Below are positions 33,206 through 42,213 of a DNA stretch of 64,000 nt, piece by piece. The notes under the pieces were generated by a model, which saw nothing but the letters and a program-made list of their open reading frames with translations, searched no databases and was not told where the DNA came from. Positions within the stretch are counted from its first letter, which is position 1; each line of letters begins with the position of its first letter. The DNA comes from Paenibacillus sp. 19GGS1-52 (lineage in GTDB: Bacteria; Bacillota; Bacilli; Paenibacillales; Paenibacillaceae). The translations under genes and the position numbers were made by a program. The DNA is taken from contig NZ_CP059724.1 of assembly GCF_022369515.1 (NCBI RefSeq), positions 5,518,001 through 5,582,000 on the forward strand, in the 5' to 3' direction.

Positions 33206-33282
33206 AGGCGGGAATTTCCGTTCATCAACTAACCAATGTAATGCCAAAAAGCAGCAATTCGCTAAAGCCGTAAAATAAAATG

Positions 33283-33765
33283 TTAACCATTACCCCGAAT
33301 CATCGCTGTAACACCGGTACGCGAGAGCTCCTTAATTCCATAAGGCTTAAGCAGTTCAATCATCGCGTCTATTTTCTGAGTATCTCCTACGGCCTGAACC
33401 AGCAGGCTTGTACTGCCGATATCAACAACCGAAGCTCGGAAGGTTTCGATTACCCCCATAATTTCCGGCCGCTCTGCTGGCTCTGACTTCACTTTAATCA
33501 GAGCAAGCTCGCGAGCAACCATAGGTCTCGAACCAAGATCGACTACCTTTATAACATCAATCAATTTATACAGCTGTTTCTCGATCTGTTCTAGTGTGCT
33601 TTGGTCTCCTAGAGTCACAATAACCATTCGGGATAAACCTACCTCTTCAGACTGTCCCACCGTGATGCTCTCAATATTAAAGCCCCGGCGTCCAAACAAG
33701 CCCGATACCCGCTGCAGTACACCTGGCTGATCATTTACAAGCACAGCAATCGTATGTTTCATCAC
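33283..33765 (-). CDS. ilvN: Acetolactate synthase small (regulatory) subunit
   Basis: 160 residues. N-terminal ACT domain (TIAVLVNDQPGVLQRVSGLF, RRGFNIESITVG) binding valine, plus the C-terminal domain (RELALIKVKSEPAERPEIMG, TGVTAMIRGNG). It regulates and activates IlvB. The start lies 3 nt after the ilvB stop, so coupled translation is likely. Also called ilvH. Confidence 0.93.
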   Translation of the reverse strand: MMKHTIAVLVNDQPGVLQRVSGLFGRRGFNIESITVGQSEEVGLSRMVIVTLGDQSTLEQIEKQLYKLIDVIKVVDLGSRPMVARELALIKVKSEPAERPEIMGVIETFRASVVDIGSTSLLVQAVGDTQKIDAMIELLKPYGIKELSRTGVTAMIRGNG

Positions 33766-33767
33766 TG

Positions 33768-35510
33768 TTATTCATCTCCCATCAGCATATTATCGATGGT
33801 CGAACCCTGAGTTACCATCGGGTAGACATTCTCGTCTTTGGGAACAACGAACTCCACCAATACTGGACCTGGTGTTTCCAGTGCTTCCTGCCATGCTGCA
33901 TTTGCTTCCGCTTTATTCGTGGCCCGAAGGCCCTTCACTCCATAGGCTTCAGCCAGCTTCACAAAATCCGGGCTGCCTCCTAGGTCAGTATAGCTGTAGC
34001 GCTTCTCATAGATGAGATTCTGCCACTGACGAACCATGCCAAGCACCTGATTGTTAATAACAACTATTTTGACCGGTATATTATTAATAGCACAAATAGC
34101 GAGCTCTTGCGAACACATCTGCATGCCGCCGTCACCATTAATCGATACTACCAACCGTTCGGGAAAGGCCATCTGTGCACCGATTGCTGACGGAAATCCG
34201 AAGCCCATCGTACCCAAACCACCCGAGGTAATCCAGGAGCGCGGTTTATTAAATTTATAATACTGCGCGGCCCACATCTGATGTTGTCCTACATCTGTAG
34301 TAACGATTGCTTCCCCTTTAGTGGTTTCATTGATCATCTCAATAACCCATTGCGGTTTAAGCTCCGTCTCTGAATCCTTATAACGCAGTGGTTGATCCTG
34401 CTTCCACTGAGCAATTGTCTTTCTCCAGGCATCCGCTTTCGTTGCGCGGCCAACCTCAGGATTCAGCATTTCCAGTACGGTCTTCACATCGCCAACAATC
34501 GGAATATCAGGCGATACGTTCTTGCCAATTTCAGCCGGATCGATGTCGATATGAACAATCTTGGCTTTAGGTGCAAATCCGTCCAGCTTGCCGGTAACAC
34601 GGTCATCAAACCGGGCTCCGATATTAATCAGCAAATCGCATTGCTGAATGGCATTATTGGCGGTATAGGTACCATGCATGCCCGGCATTCCCATCCACAA
34701 ATCCTCTGCACTCGGGAAACACCCAAGGCCTAGCAAAGTAGTCGTAATCGGGATCTCCGTTTTTTTCACGAACTCGAACATTGCTTCATGCGCTCCGGAG
34801 TAGATAACCCCGCCGCCTGCTATTATAATCGGACGTTCAGCAACAGCGATCGCACGCACAAGCTTATCAAGCTGCAGCTTGTTCGGAACAGTACGCGGAT
34901 TATAACCACGCAGATTAACCGTTGTTACTGGAGTAAATAATGTCTTTGCTGCAGAGACATCCTTCGGAATATCGACAAGTACCGGTCCTTTGCGGCCTGT
35001 ATTAGCAATATGGAATGCTTCATGAATGACACGCGGCAGATCCTCTACATCCCGTACCAAGTAGCTATGCTTCGTAATCGGCATTGTTATACCCGTAATA
35101 TCCGCTTCCTGAAAAGCATCTGTTCCAATCAAAGAGGAGAACACGTTACCTGTAATCACAACCAGCGGAACAGAGTCCATAAAAGCCGTAGCAATACCCG
35201 TAACCAGATTTGTTGCCCCTGGTCCTGAGGTCGCTATACAGACACCCGCTTTTCCACTCGCTCTAGCGTAACCATCAGCGGCATGAATTGCCCCCTGCTC
35301 GTGACGTGTCAAAATATGTTTGAAATCCGTGAAACCATGCAGAGCATCATAGATATACAATACAGCCCCACCAGGATATCCGAATACAGTGTCTACTCCT
35401 TCCAGTACAAGACTGCGAAGCAGAATCTCCGACCCAGAAATCACCTCTGGCTTATTCCATTTCTCACGTAATTCCTCTGTAGACCGCACTTCCGGTATCT
35501 GCGCGCTCAT
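33768..35510 (-). CDS. ilvB: Acetolactate synthase large (catalytic) subunit
   Basis: 580 residues, ThDP-dependent. The N-terminal domain carries GYPGGAVLYIYDAL and HEQGAIHAADGYARASGK (catalytic Glu); the C-terminal domain has GDGGMQMCSQELAICAINN (Mg/ThDP motif) and GMVRQWQNLIYEKRYSYT. It forms acetolactate or acetohydroxybutyrate in valine/leucine/isoleucine synthesis. ATG 35510 (MSAQIPEVRS) follows GAGGAGG; the longer frame has no site. First gene of the T-box operon. Confidence 0.95.
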   Translation of the reverse strand: MSAQIPEVRSTEELREKWNKPEVISGSEILLRSLVLEGVDTVFGYPGGAVLYIYDALHGFTDFKHILTRHEQGAIHAADGYARASGKAGVCIATSGPGATNLVTGIATAFMDSVPLVVITGNVFSSLIGTDAFQEADITGITMPITKHSYLVRDVEDLPRVIHEAFHIANTGRKGPVLVDIPKDVSAAKTLFTPVTTVNLRGYNPRTVPNKLQLDKLVRAIAVAERPIIIAGGGVIYSGAHEAMFEFVKKTEIPITTTLLGLGCFPSAEDLWMGMPGMHGTYTANNAIQQCDLLINIGARFDDRVTGKLDGFAPKAKIVHIDIDPAEIGKNVSPDIPIVGDVKTVLEMLNPEVGRATKADAWRKTIAQWKQDQPLRYKDSETELKPQWVIEMINETTKGEAIVTTDVGQHQMWAAQYYKFNKPRSWITSGGLGTMGFGFPSAIGAQMAFPERLVVSINGDGGMQMCSQELAICAINNIPVKIVVINNQVLGMVRQWQNLIYEKRYSYTDLGGSPDFVKLAEAYGVKGLRATNKAEANAAWQEALETPGPVLVEFVVPKDENVYPMVTQGSTIDNMLMGDE

Positions 35511-35600
35511 CCAAATTCCTCCTCTGATATTTAACATTCATTATGCAAACGACGAGCCGTCTTTTATACATCAGGTGAATGAATGGACTTTCTTGACAAC

Positions 35601-35965
35601 AAAAAAACCTTTCGCCTCCCACGCACAGACTTAGCGCGTGAGGGACGAAAGGTTGATCTTCCGTGGTACCACCCATGTTTGCATTACATCTCACGATGCA
35701 ACGCCTTATCAGGTATACAAAAATCCATCGATGTAGGCTGGGCCCAAATCTCTGTAACCTGAAGTCCCTAACGCGGACTAAACGATTCCCCCTAATAATT
35801 CCACCACTCTAGCCAGTGGACCTTTCAGGGAAACAGCTCCGAGGTGAGCTCGTATATAAGGGGTTTTGGTGGAGGTTGCAGCAAATCCTCTCACTCTCTG
35901 ATCAAAAGAGCCCTTAAAACTTCGTCCTCTTCATAGCTGATACATGTATGATCGATAAAATGTTT
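35601..35965 (-). promoter_or_regulatory. T-box leader of the ilv-leu operon
   Basis: On the minus strand the T-box core GGTGGTACCAC (35663-35673) precedes a terminator hairpin, AACCTTTCGTCCCTCACGCGC with GCGTGGGAGGCGAAAGGTT and a T-run at 35601-35607. About 290 nt of structured 5' leader lies before it, after a strong promoter. Uncharged tRNA would pair with the T-box and stop termination. A CTC (Leu) at 35846-35848 is one possible specifier codon; I could not fold Stem I reliably. Confidence 0.93.
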
Positions 35966-35971
35966 AGACAC

Positions 35972-36000
35972 ATTATATGATTCCTCACACGGTTAGTCAA
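35972..36000 (-). promoter_or_regulatory. Sigma-A promoter of the ilv-leu operon
   Basis: TTGACT, 17 nt, TATAAT on the minus strand; initiation near 35965. It directly precedes the T-box leader. Confidence 0.85.
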
Positions 36001-36106
36001 TACCCATATTTTAAAAATCGTCACAACTACTTATTCTATGGGGTCTGGAACGCCCAGCTCTTCGTCAACATATGATGTACGACAATGCGTGGAAAGGGGG
36101 CGCTTT

Positions 36107-36553
36107 ATGATCCGTTTTCGTAGACCCAAACAGGACGATGCAGTTATCCTCGATTTAATCGAGAGTCAGCTTGTACCCTTGTCTCATCTGCCACATTCCG
36201 TGATCAGTCAGGTCCGAAAAGATTTACCTCGGCGTATGGGTCACGGAGTCACCTTGGTAGCTTGTCCCGACTATGAAAGCGATCCACTGGGGTTTGTCCA
36301 CTTTATGCTGCATGGTGATCTGCTCTACATCGATATGCTGGCCATAGCACCCGCAGCTCGTCGCAAGCGCTGGGGAAATCTGCTCATGGTCCGAGCTGAG
36401 CGGTTTGCACTATCACGCGGATGTCAGCGGGCTAAGGTAGCCGTTGATATAGGCAATACGGCTGGTCTTGTCTTTTATCAAAAATTGGGCTACATCGTAG
36501 CCCGTTATCAACCACAAAACTTTTGTTACGAACTGGAGAAACGTTTCTCTTGA
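36107..36553 (+). CDS. GNAT family N-acetyltransferase
   Basis: 148 residues. The core HGDLLYIDMLAIAPAARRKRWGNLLMVRAERFA holds the acetyl-CoA pyrophosphate loop (R/Q-x-x-G-x-G/A-like: RKRWGN), followed by AKVAVDIGNTAGLVFYQKLGYIV. Substrate unknown. I chose ATG 36107 with AAAGGGGG upstream. Divergent from the ilv-leu T-box leader. Confidence 0.75.
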   Translation: MIRFRRPKQDDAVILDLIESQLVPLSHLPHSVISQVRKDLPRRMGHGVTLVACPDYESDPLGFVHFMLHGDLLYIDMLAIAPAARRKRWGNLLMVRAERFALSRGCQRAKVAVDIGNTAGLVFYQKLGYIVARYQPQNFCYELEKRFS

Positions 36554-36575
36554 ATGCAAAAGCTCTATTTATTTC

Positions 36576-36914
36576 TTAAAAGAATCCATATGGAGGGTAG
36601 GGTGCTCCGCCATAGCCATGACCGCCACCGTATGGTACTCCACCATAACCGTAACCGCCACCGTATGGTACTCCGCCATAACCATAGCCGCCACCATAAG
36701 CATATGGTGCAGTGCCCACAGCCAGCAAATCAAATAGCACTAGTGGAATGATTGCTTTCGTTTGCACTCTTTTACCATTTGTACGTTGTAAAATAAGGCG
36801 GTTTCCAGAAATCCGCAGCAGTTTTCCTGTTACCCTCGTGCCGTCTTTTTTTATCGCAACAATATTTTTTCCCACCAGCTTCATGACCTGCTTCTTCGTC
36901 ACCGCTTGTGTCAT
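36576..36914 (-). CDS. Basic N-domain protein with Gly/Tyr-rich tandem repeats
   Basis: 112 residues from ATG 36914 behind GGAGGGATATT. Residues about 5-50 form a small basic beta-rich unit (LVGKNIVAIKKDGTRVTGKL, LRISGNRLILQRTNGKRV) that could be an SH3/Sm-like barrel. From about 70 the sequence is three near-copies of YGGGYGYGGVP (PYGGGYGYGGVPYGGGHGYGG) ending PYPPYGFF. Gly/Tyr repeats like these occur in spore-coat and surface proteins of Bacillales. Function unknown; single gene. Confidence 0.6.
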   Translation of the reverse strand: MTQAVTKKQVMKLVGKNIVAIKKDGTRVTGKLLRISGNRLILQRTNGKRVQTKAIIPLVLFDLLAVGTAPYAYGGGYGYGGVPYGGGYGYGGVPYGGGHGYGGAPYPPYGFF

Positions 36915-37022
36915 AATATCCCTCCTATAAGATTTACTTAACAGCATATCTTCCTCTTCAAAACAGTCTATTCATTGGAAAAGCCTTTGGCCTGTTCATC
37001 AGCCCACTTTTTGTGATAACAC

Positions 37023-37068
37023 AAATAAAAGCCGCATCCCCGGAAAAAGACCGGAAAAGCGGCTTTCG
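37023..37068 (-). terminator. Terminator of the nup operon
   Basis: AAGCCGC...GCGGCTT hairpin with an inner CCGGTC/GACCGG-type stem and TTTATTTG after it on the minus strand, about 35 nt beyond nupQ. Confidence 0.7.
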
Positions 37069-37101
37069 AAAACATGATTTTCATAAAAAAGATAATCTGG
37101 A

Positions 37102-38052
37102 CTAGCGCTTACCAGGATCGTAAGGCTGGCCCAATGCACTTGGAGCCGAGGAGCGTCCTACAGCACTTACAAGCACGATAATGGTCAACACATAAGGAAT
37201 CATGAAGATGAATTCCTGTGGTATATTTTTGGACCATTCAAACAATTGGACATAATTACGGATAGCTTGGGAGAAACCGAAAAAGACTGCTGCAGCAAAG
37301 GCACCAAGCGGATTCCATTTACCAAATATCATCGCTGCGATCGCAATAAATCCCTGACCTGAAATAGTATTGTGTGCAAAGGTGCTTGTAGTCGTTAAAG
37401 TGATCGTGGCTCCGCCCATTCCAGCAAGCATACCACTCAGCATTACGCCAATATATCTCATCCGATTAACATTGACACCCAGCGTATCTGCAGCACTTGG
37501 ATGTTCGCCGACAGCGCGTAGACGCAGACCAAAAGGTGTCTTGAACAGAACAAAATAAATAACTAATACCAGCACAATTGCCAAGTAGGTTGTAGGATAG
37601 GAATCAAAAATCCCTTCGCCGATGATTGGAATTTTAGAGAGCCATGGGACTGAGATTTTGCTGAAGCCATCGATCAGCGGAGTTTCGCCTGCACCATCAA
37701 ATAACAGCTTGACCATATAAAGCGTACTGCCTGCAGCTAAAAAGTTAATGACCGTGCCACTGATTGTCTGGTCAGCTTTGAAGGTGATGGACGCAACGGC
37801 GTGAATCAATGAGCCGAGCACACCTACAGCCATAGCGCATAGGACACCAATCCAAGGAGCCCAAGCCCCCATCCCTGCATCTTGAGCGTAATAGCCACCC
37901 ACTGCAGCTGCAAAAGCACCAAACATCATCAAGCCTTCAAGTCCGATGTTTACAACACCGGAGCGTTCAGAGAAGATGCCGCCGAGTGCGGCAAAAATAA
38001 GCGCCGTGGAAAATACAAGCGTAGTATTCAGCAATTGGCCTAGAACATCCAT
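37102..38052 (-). CDS. nupQ: Nucleoside ABC transporter permease NupQ
   Basis: 316 residues with eight or more hydrophobic helices of the BmpA-associated permease family (GGIFSERSGVVNIGLEGLMMFGAFAA, PFGLRLRAVGEHPSAADTLGVNVNRMRYIGVMLSG with the coupling EAA-like loop). The last gene of nupNOPQ; begins immediately after nupP with AAGGTG upstream. Guanosine-type import by analogy with B. subtilis YufNOPQ. Confidence 0.85.
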   Translation of the reverse strand: MDVLGQLLNTTLVFSTALIFAALGGIFSERSGVVNIGLEGLMMFGAFAAAVGGYYAQDAGMGAWAPWIGVLCAMAVGVLGSLIHAVASITFKADQTISGTVINFLAAGSTLYMVKLLFDGAGETPLIDGFSKISVPWLSKIPIIGEGIFDSYPTTYLAIVLVLVIYFVLFKTPFGLRLRAVGEHPSAADTLGVNVNRMRYIGVMLSGMLAGMGGATITLTTTSTFAHNTISGQGFIAIAAMIFGKWNPLGAFAAAVFFGFSQAIRNYVQLFEWSKNIPQEFIFMIPYVLTIIVLVSAVGRSSAPSALGQPYDPGKR

Positions 38053-39132
38053 CTATAACACCTTCTCTTTCTTGCGCTTGAAGTAAAACGGTTTGAGCAC
38101 CCAACGTACAATACCTTGTGCTGCAATAAAGAATATGATGGAACCTATAACGATGCGGATAAGCTCAGGTGGTACATCAGCACCGAAGCTCATGCCTGCC
38201 GAACCATAGGTCAACGTACCATAGAGGATCGCAGCCAGAATAACTCCTAGTGGATGAGTTAAACCCAATAGAGCAACAGCAATACCGTCAAAACCATAAC
38301 CCGGAGATGCTGCAAAAACAGATTGATAATGGAATACGCCCAATACCTCTCCTGCCCCTGCCAGACCTGCAAAAACACCACTAATGAACATTGCCTTCAC
38401 AATATTACGGCCAACATTCATTCCAGCATACTCAGCAGCATGCGGATTCAAACCCACTGCCCGCATTTCGTAACCCTGCTTGGTCTTCCATAAGAATATA
38501 TAGAAGAAGATAGCTGCAGCAATGGCAATTAATGTACCCCAGTGCAAACGGGCATTATCGAAGGTCGAGTTCAGGAAGGTCATAGATAGTGAAGCTGGGA
38601 TATTCTCGGAGCGATTCTGACCCGGAAGCAGTAGAAACGTTCTTACGATATAATTGGCCAAAAAGAGCGCAATCCAGTTCATCATAATTGTTGTGATAAC
38701 TTCATTAATCCCGCGTTTAGCCTTTAGGTAACCTGCAAATCCAGCCCATAGACCCCCGCATAAACCCGCTGCAATGACTGCAAGTGGAACCAGAAGGAAT
38801 GAAGGCAGGAAAGCCAGCTTGATGCCCACAACGGTTGCTGCGGTCATACCAATCATGACTTGGCCGTCCGCACCAATATTGAACATGCCGGAACGAAATG
38901 CAAAAGCTACAGCCAGACCCGTTAGCATTAACGGAGTCATCTCACGAACAGCTTCTCCGAAATCATAAGGGCTGCCAAATACACGTTTAAATAGGGCAGC
39001 ATAAGCAGCGATTGGATCATATCCGCCAACCAGCATAACAATAGCCCCAACGAGGAAACCCAATACAATTGCGACTAAGGGGACAATATAACTATCCGTG
39101 GTAAATATCTTTTTAAGTCTATACACCCGCAT
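38053..39132 (-). CDS. nupP: Nucleoside ABC transporter permease NupP
   Basis: 359 residues, multi-pass. Typical EAA-like block RAVGLNPHAAEYAGMNVGRNIVKAMFISG at about 230-255, plus GMFNIGADGQVMIGMTAATVVG. Overlaps nupO by 14 nt. GGGAGGT lies immediately before ATG 39132; a GTG at 39126 has better spacing and could be the start. Confidence 0.85.
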   Translation of the reverse strand: MRVYRLKKIFTTDSYIVPLVAIVLGFLVGAIVMLVGGYDPIAAYAALFKRVFGSPYDFGEAVREMTPLMLTGLAVAFAFRSGMFNIGADGQVMIGMTAATVVGIKLAFLPSFLLVPLAVIAAGLCGGLWAGFAGYLKAKRGINEVITTIMMNWIALFLANYIVRTFLLLPGQNRSENIPASLSMTFLNSTFDNARLHWGTLIAIAAAIFFYIFLWKTKQGYEMRAVGLNPHAAEYAGMNVGRNIVKAMFISGVFAGLAGAGEVLGVFHYQSVFAASPGYGFDGIAVALLGLTHPLGVILAAILYGTLTYGSAGMSFGADVPPELIRIVIGSIIFFIAAQGIVRWVLKPFYFKRKKEKVL

Positions 39133-40657
39133 TACCTCCCCGCTTCAAGCTGCCTGCCATCATAAGTCCTAGCTCTTGATCGTTCGTATCCTGCGGGAAT
39201 ACTTCACCAACAATTTGTCCTTCATAAATAACGACAATTCTGTCGGATACGTTCATAATCTCATCCAACTCAAATGAAATGAGCAGCACTGCTTTGCCTT
39301 TATCACGTTGTTCAATCAACTGCTTCTGGACGAATTCAATGGCCCCCACATCAAGACCCCGTGTAGGCTGGGCCGCAATCAGCAATGTCGGATTTTTGTC
39401 TATTTCCCGCGCAATAATCGCTTTCTGTTGATTACCGCCTGACAATGAACGGGCTTTGTTCTCAATAGAGGCTGTGCGAACGTCGAATTTCTTGACTAGT
39501 CCCTCTGCATATTGATTGATGACTTCATTGTTAAGAAAACCATTTTTGTTATACGGACTTTTATAATATGTTTCCAGTACCATGTTCTCACTCACAGTGA
39601 AATCAAGTACTAGACCGTGCTTATGGCGATCCTCAGGAATATGGGAAACATTCATCTCCGTAATTTTACGAGGAGATAAATTAGAAATTTCTGTCCCAGA
39701 CATATTAATAGAGCCGGAATCAATTTTGCGCAGTCCCGTTATGGCCTGAATCAGTTCACTTTGTCCATTTCCATCCACACCAGCGACGCCTAATATTTCC
39801 CCTGCTTTAACTTCAAAGCTCAACCCATTCAGCACCGAGACACCATCTTTGTTCTTACTGCTGACATCTATAAGCTTCAGAACGGCTTGTCCAACAGTTG
39901 GTGGTTTTTTCTCCACCTTGAACGTAACATCACGTCCGACCATTTTCTCTGCCAGTTCATTGGGATTGGTCTCCGAGGTTTTAACCGTATCGATAACTTT
40001 CCCACGGCGAATGATGGTAACCCGATCGGAAATCTGCATAATTTCTTTCAGCTTATGTGTGATCAGAATAATAGATTTGCCCTCTGCAACGAGCCGCTTC
40101 ATAATAGCCATCAGTTCGATAATTTCCTGCGGCGTTAACACAGCAGTCGGCTCGTCGAATATAAGTATATCCGCTCCGCGGTATAGGGTTTTCATAATTT
40201 CTACCCGTTGCTGCATGCCCACCGAAATGTCATGGATTTTGGCATTCGGATTGACTTGAAGGCCGTACTGCTCCGATAGCTTGCGAACCTGCTCCGCAGC
40301 GGATTTATAGTCGATTTTAAGACCTTTCTTTGGTTCCATGCCAAGGACAATATTTTCAGTTACCGTAAACGGATCAACAAGCTTGAAATGCTGATGAACC
40401 ATACCAATGCCAAGCTCAATTGCTTTGTTGGGATTATCAATAATAACTGGTTTCCCATCGATTTCGATGCTGCCTTCATCGGGCTGGTAAAGTCCGAATA
40501 CGATATTCATCAAGGTAGATTTGCCTGCCCCGTTCTCACCAAGCAGCGCATGTATCTCCCCCTTCTCCAAAGTCAGACTAATGGAGTCGTTGGCGATAAT
40601 ACCGGGAAAGCGTTTTGTGATTTGCTTCAACTCTACGACAGGAGCCGCAGCACTCAT
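39119..40657 (-). CDS. nupO: Nucleoside ABC transporter ATPase NupO (double ABC)
   Basis: 512 residues with two ABC domains, as in simple-sugar/nucleoside ATPases. Domain 1: GENGAGKSTLMN (about 39), ISVGMQQRVEIMKTLYR, LIFDEPTAVLTP. Domain 2: GVDGNGQSELIQAITG (degenerate Walker A), LSGGNQQKAIIAREI, LLIAAQPTRGLDVG (Gln-Pro replaces the Asp-Glu of Walker B). One active and one degenerate ATP site is typical of this family. Follows nupN after an intercistronic hairpin. Confidence 0.88.
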   Translation of the reverse strand: MSAAAPVVELKQITKRFPGIIANDSISLTLEKGEIHALLGENGAGKSTLMNIVFGLYQPDEGSIEIDGKPVIIDNPNKAIELGIGMVHQHFKLVDPFTVTENIVLGMEPKKGLKIDYKSAAEQVRKLSEQYGLQVNPNAKIHDISVGMQQRVEIMKTLYRGADILIFDEPTAVLTPQEIIELMAIMKRLVAEGKSIILITHKLKEIMQISDRVTIIRRGKVIDTVKTSETNPNELAEKMVGRDVTFKVEKKPPTVGQAVLKLIDVSSKNKDGVSVLNGLSFEVKAGEILGVAGVDGNGQSELIQAITGLRKIDSGSINMSGTEISNLSPRKITEMNVSHIPEDRHKHGLVLDFTVSENMVLETYYKSPYNKNGFLNNEVINQYAEGLVKKFDVRTASIENKARSLSGGNQQKAIIAREIDKNPTLLIAAQPTRGLDVGAIEFVQKQLIEQRDKGKAVLLISFELDEIMNVSDRIVVIYEGQIVGEVFPQDTNDQELGLMMAGSLKRGGNAGV

Positions 40658-40753
40658 GGAATCACCCTCATCACAGAATATATTACCATGTAGACACGGC
40701 TGTACCGCCCCTTGCGGGACGGTAGCGCTATGCCATACTTATGCCAGTACTTT

Positions 40754-40796
40754 AACAAGGAACAAGGCCAGCACTAAACCGGCCTTGTTCCTTGTT
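40754..40796 (-). other. Perfect 16-bp intercistronic hairpin between nupN and nupO
   Basis: Arms AACAAGGAACAAGGCC (40754-40769) and GGCCTTGTTCCTTGTT (40781-40796) are perfectly complementary with an 11-nt loop. No T-run follows on the minus strand, so it is more likely a mRNA stabiliser or leaky terminator that keeps the lipoprotein in excess over the ATPase and permeases. Confidence 0.7.
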
Positions 40797-40832
40797 CATT
40801 ATTTGTAATGCAAGAAAATAGTTGAGGCGATA

Positions 40833-41909
40833 TTACTCGGAAGGAACTGTGATTGTTCCAGCAATGATTTGTGCTTTATATTCTTCAACTTTTGCCAGAA
40901 TGTCAGCAGATACATTAGCTTTAGATGTTTCCGGAAGACCTACACCGTTATCTTTCAAGCCCAGTACTGTAGTAGTACCACCTTTGAAAGTACCATCGAC
41001 AACTTCTTGGGAAACTTTCTTAACCGCTTCGTCAACATGTTTGATCATTGAAGTCAAAGTAACGTCATCGCCGAATTCCAAAGATTGGTCTTTGTCTACG
41101 CCGATAACCCATACTTTAGTTCCGCCTGCTTTATTACGGGATTTGGCTTCATTGAATACGCCATTTCCTGTTGCGCCAGCAGCTGGGAAAATGATATCTG
41201 CGCCATCATCATACAATGTAGCAGCCAAAGATTTACCAGTGTCTGGCTTGTCATACGCACCTGCATAAGTGATCTTCACTTCAGCAGATGGGTTAACAGC
41301 TGCAACACCAGCTTTGAAGCCTACTTCAAAACGTTTGATAACTGGGCTTTCCATACCGCCAATGAAGCCTACTTTGTTAGTCTTAGTTGTCAGACCTGCA
41401 ACAACACCAACCAAGTAAGAACCTTCATTCTCCGAGAAAGTAACAGATGCAACGTTTGGAGCATCTACTACGCTATCGATTATAGCCAAGTTAGCAGTAG
41501 GATTCTCAGTAGCTACTTTAAGAACTGCATCCCCAAGGTCAAAACCAATACCCCAAGTCAGGTTATAGCCATCTTTTACAAATTGGTTAAGGTTCGGCTC
41601 GTAATCAGCATTTGATTTACTTTGCAGATATTTAACTTCAACACCTGCTTCAGTTTTAAGAGCTTCAAGTGCTTCCCAAGCGGATTGGTTAAAGGATTTG
41701 TCGTTAACTCCGCCTACGTCAGTAACCAGGCCGACTTTAACATCAGTCTTAGGAGCATCCGTTGGTGCTTCTGTTGGTGCATTAGTTGCTGCATTAGTAT
41801 TTCCTTCTGCGGCATTGCCAGTGTTAGCGTTGTTGTTGTTTCCGCAACCCGTTAAAATAACTGTGAATGCCAGCATCGTAACAAGAGATAGCTTGAAAAT
41901 CTTTTTCAT
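40833..41909 (-). CDS. nupN: Nucleoside-binding BMP family lipoprotein
   Basis: 358 residues. Lipoprotein signal with lipobox VILTGC (Cys22), an Asn/Thr-rich linker (NNNNANTGNAAEGNTNAATN) then the BMP domain: VKVGLVTDVGGVNDKSFNQSAWE and GFIGGMESPVIKRFEVGFKAG. Delivers nucleosides (probably guanosine) to NupOPQ. First gene of the operon; a cre-like site lies upstream. Confidence 0.9.
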   Translation of the reverse strand: MKKIFKLSLVTMLAFTVILTGCGNNNNANTGNAAEGNTNAATNAPTEAPTDAPKTDVKVGLVTDVGGVNDKSFNQSAWEALEALKTEAGVEVKYLQSKSNADYEPNLNQFVKDGYNLTWGIGFDLGDAVLKVATENPTANLAIIDSVVDAPNVASVTFSENEGSYLVGVVAGLTTKTNKVGFIGGMESPVIKRFEVGFKAGVAAVNPSAEVKITYAGAYDKPDTGKSLAATLYDDGADIIFPAAGATGNGVFNEAKSRNKAGGTKVWVIGVDKDQSLEFGDDVTLTSMIKHVDEAVKKVSQEVVDGTFKGGTTTVLGLKDNGVGLPETSKANVSADILAKVEEYKAQIIAGTITVPSE

Positions 41910-42213
41910 CGATAGTGATCCCCCTTAAGAATTGGATGTCTTCTGTGTTCTGCTTGGACATTCCATTAGAACAAATTATAACTGCAAAAAAGCCTAAAAT
42001 CCAGTGCATAAATGACCTCAGGTCAATAATAATTTGCATTTTTCTGCAAGAAAACGCTTTCTATGACATTGCATGTTATTATCATGTCGGAAACGTGTTA
42101 GAAAACCTCGAAATTCCTCTGCTGCCGTATATATATCATTTATATTATTGCACACTGAAGTGTTTTCTATTATTATGAGTGCTTAGTAATTGTACTGAAA
42201 GGAAGTTATCGGA
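41910..42213. other. Divergent intergenic region nupN/thioesterase
   Basis: About 300 nt of AT-rich sequence. It holds a cre-like site at 42049-42062 and a TATAAT read on the minus strand near 41975 without a good -35. No purine riboswitch or T-box signature is visible to me. Confidence 0.5.
42049..42062. promoter_or_regulatory. cre-like (CcpA) palindrome upstream of nupN
   Basis: AGAAAACGCTTTCT matches the cre consensus TGWAANCGNTNWCA in the fixed core and differs only at the two outer bases. It lies about 140 nt upstream of nupN and 150 nt upstream of the divergent thioesterase gene. Control by CcpA is possible, target gene undecided. Confidence 0.45.

Noticed and set aside
35846..35848. 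CTC as T-box specifier codon
   Set aside because: Position is plausible for a Leu-specific leader, but I could not fold Stem I to prove it; kept as a remark only.
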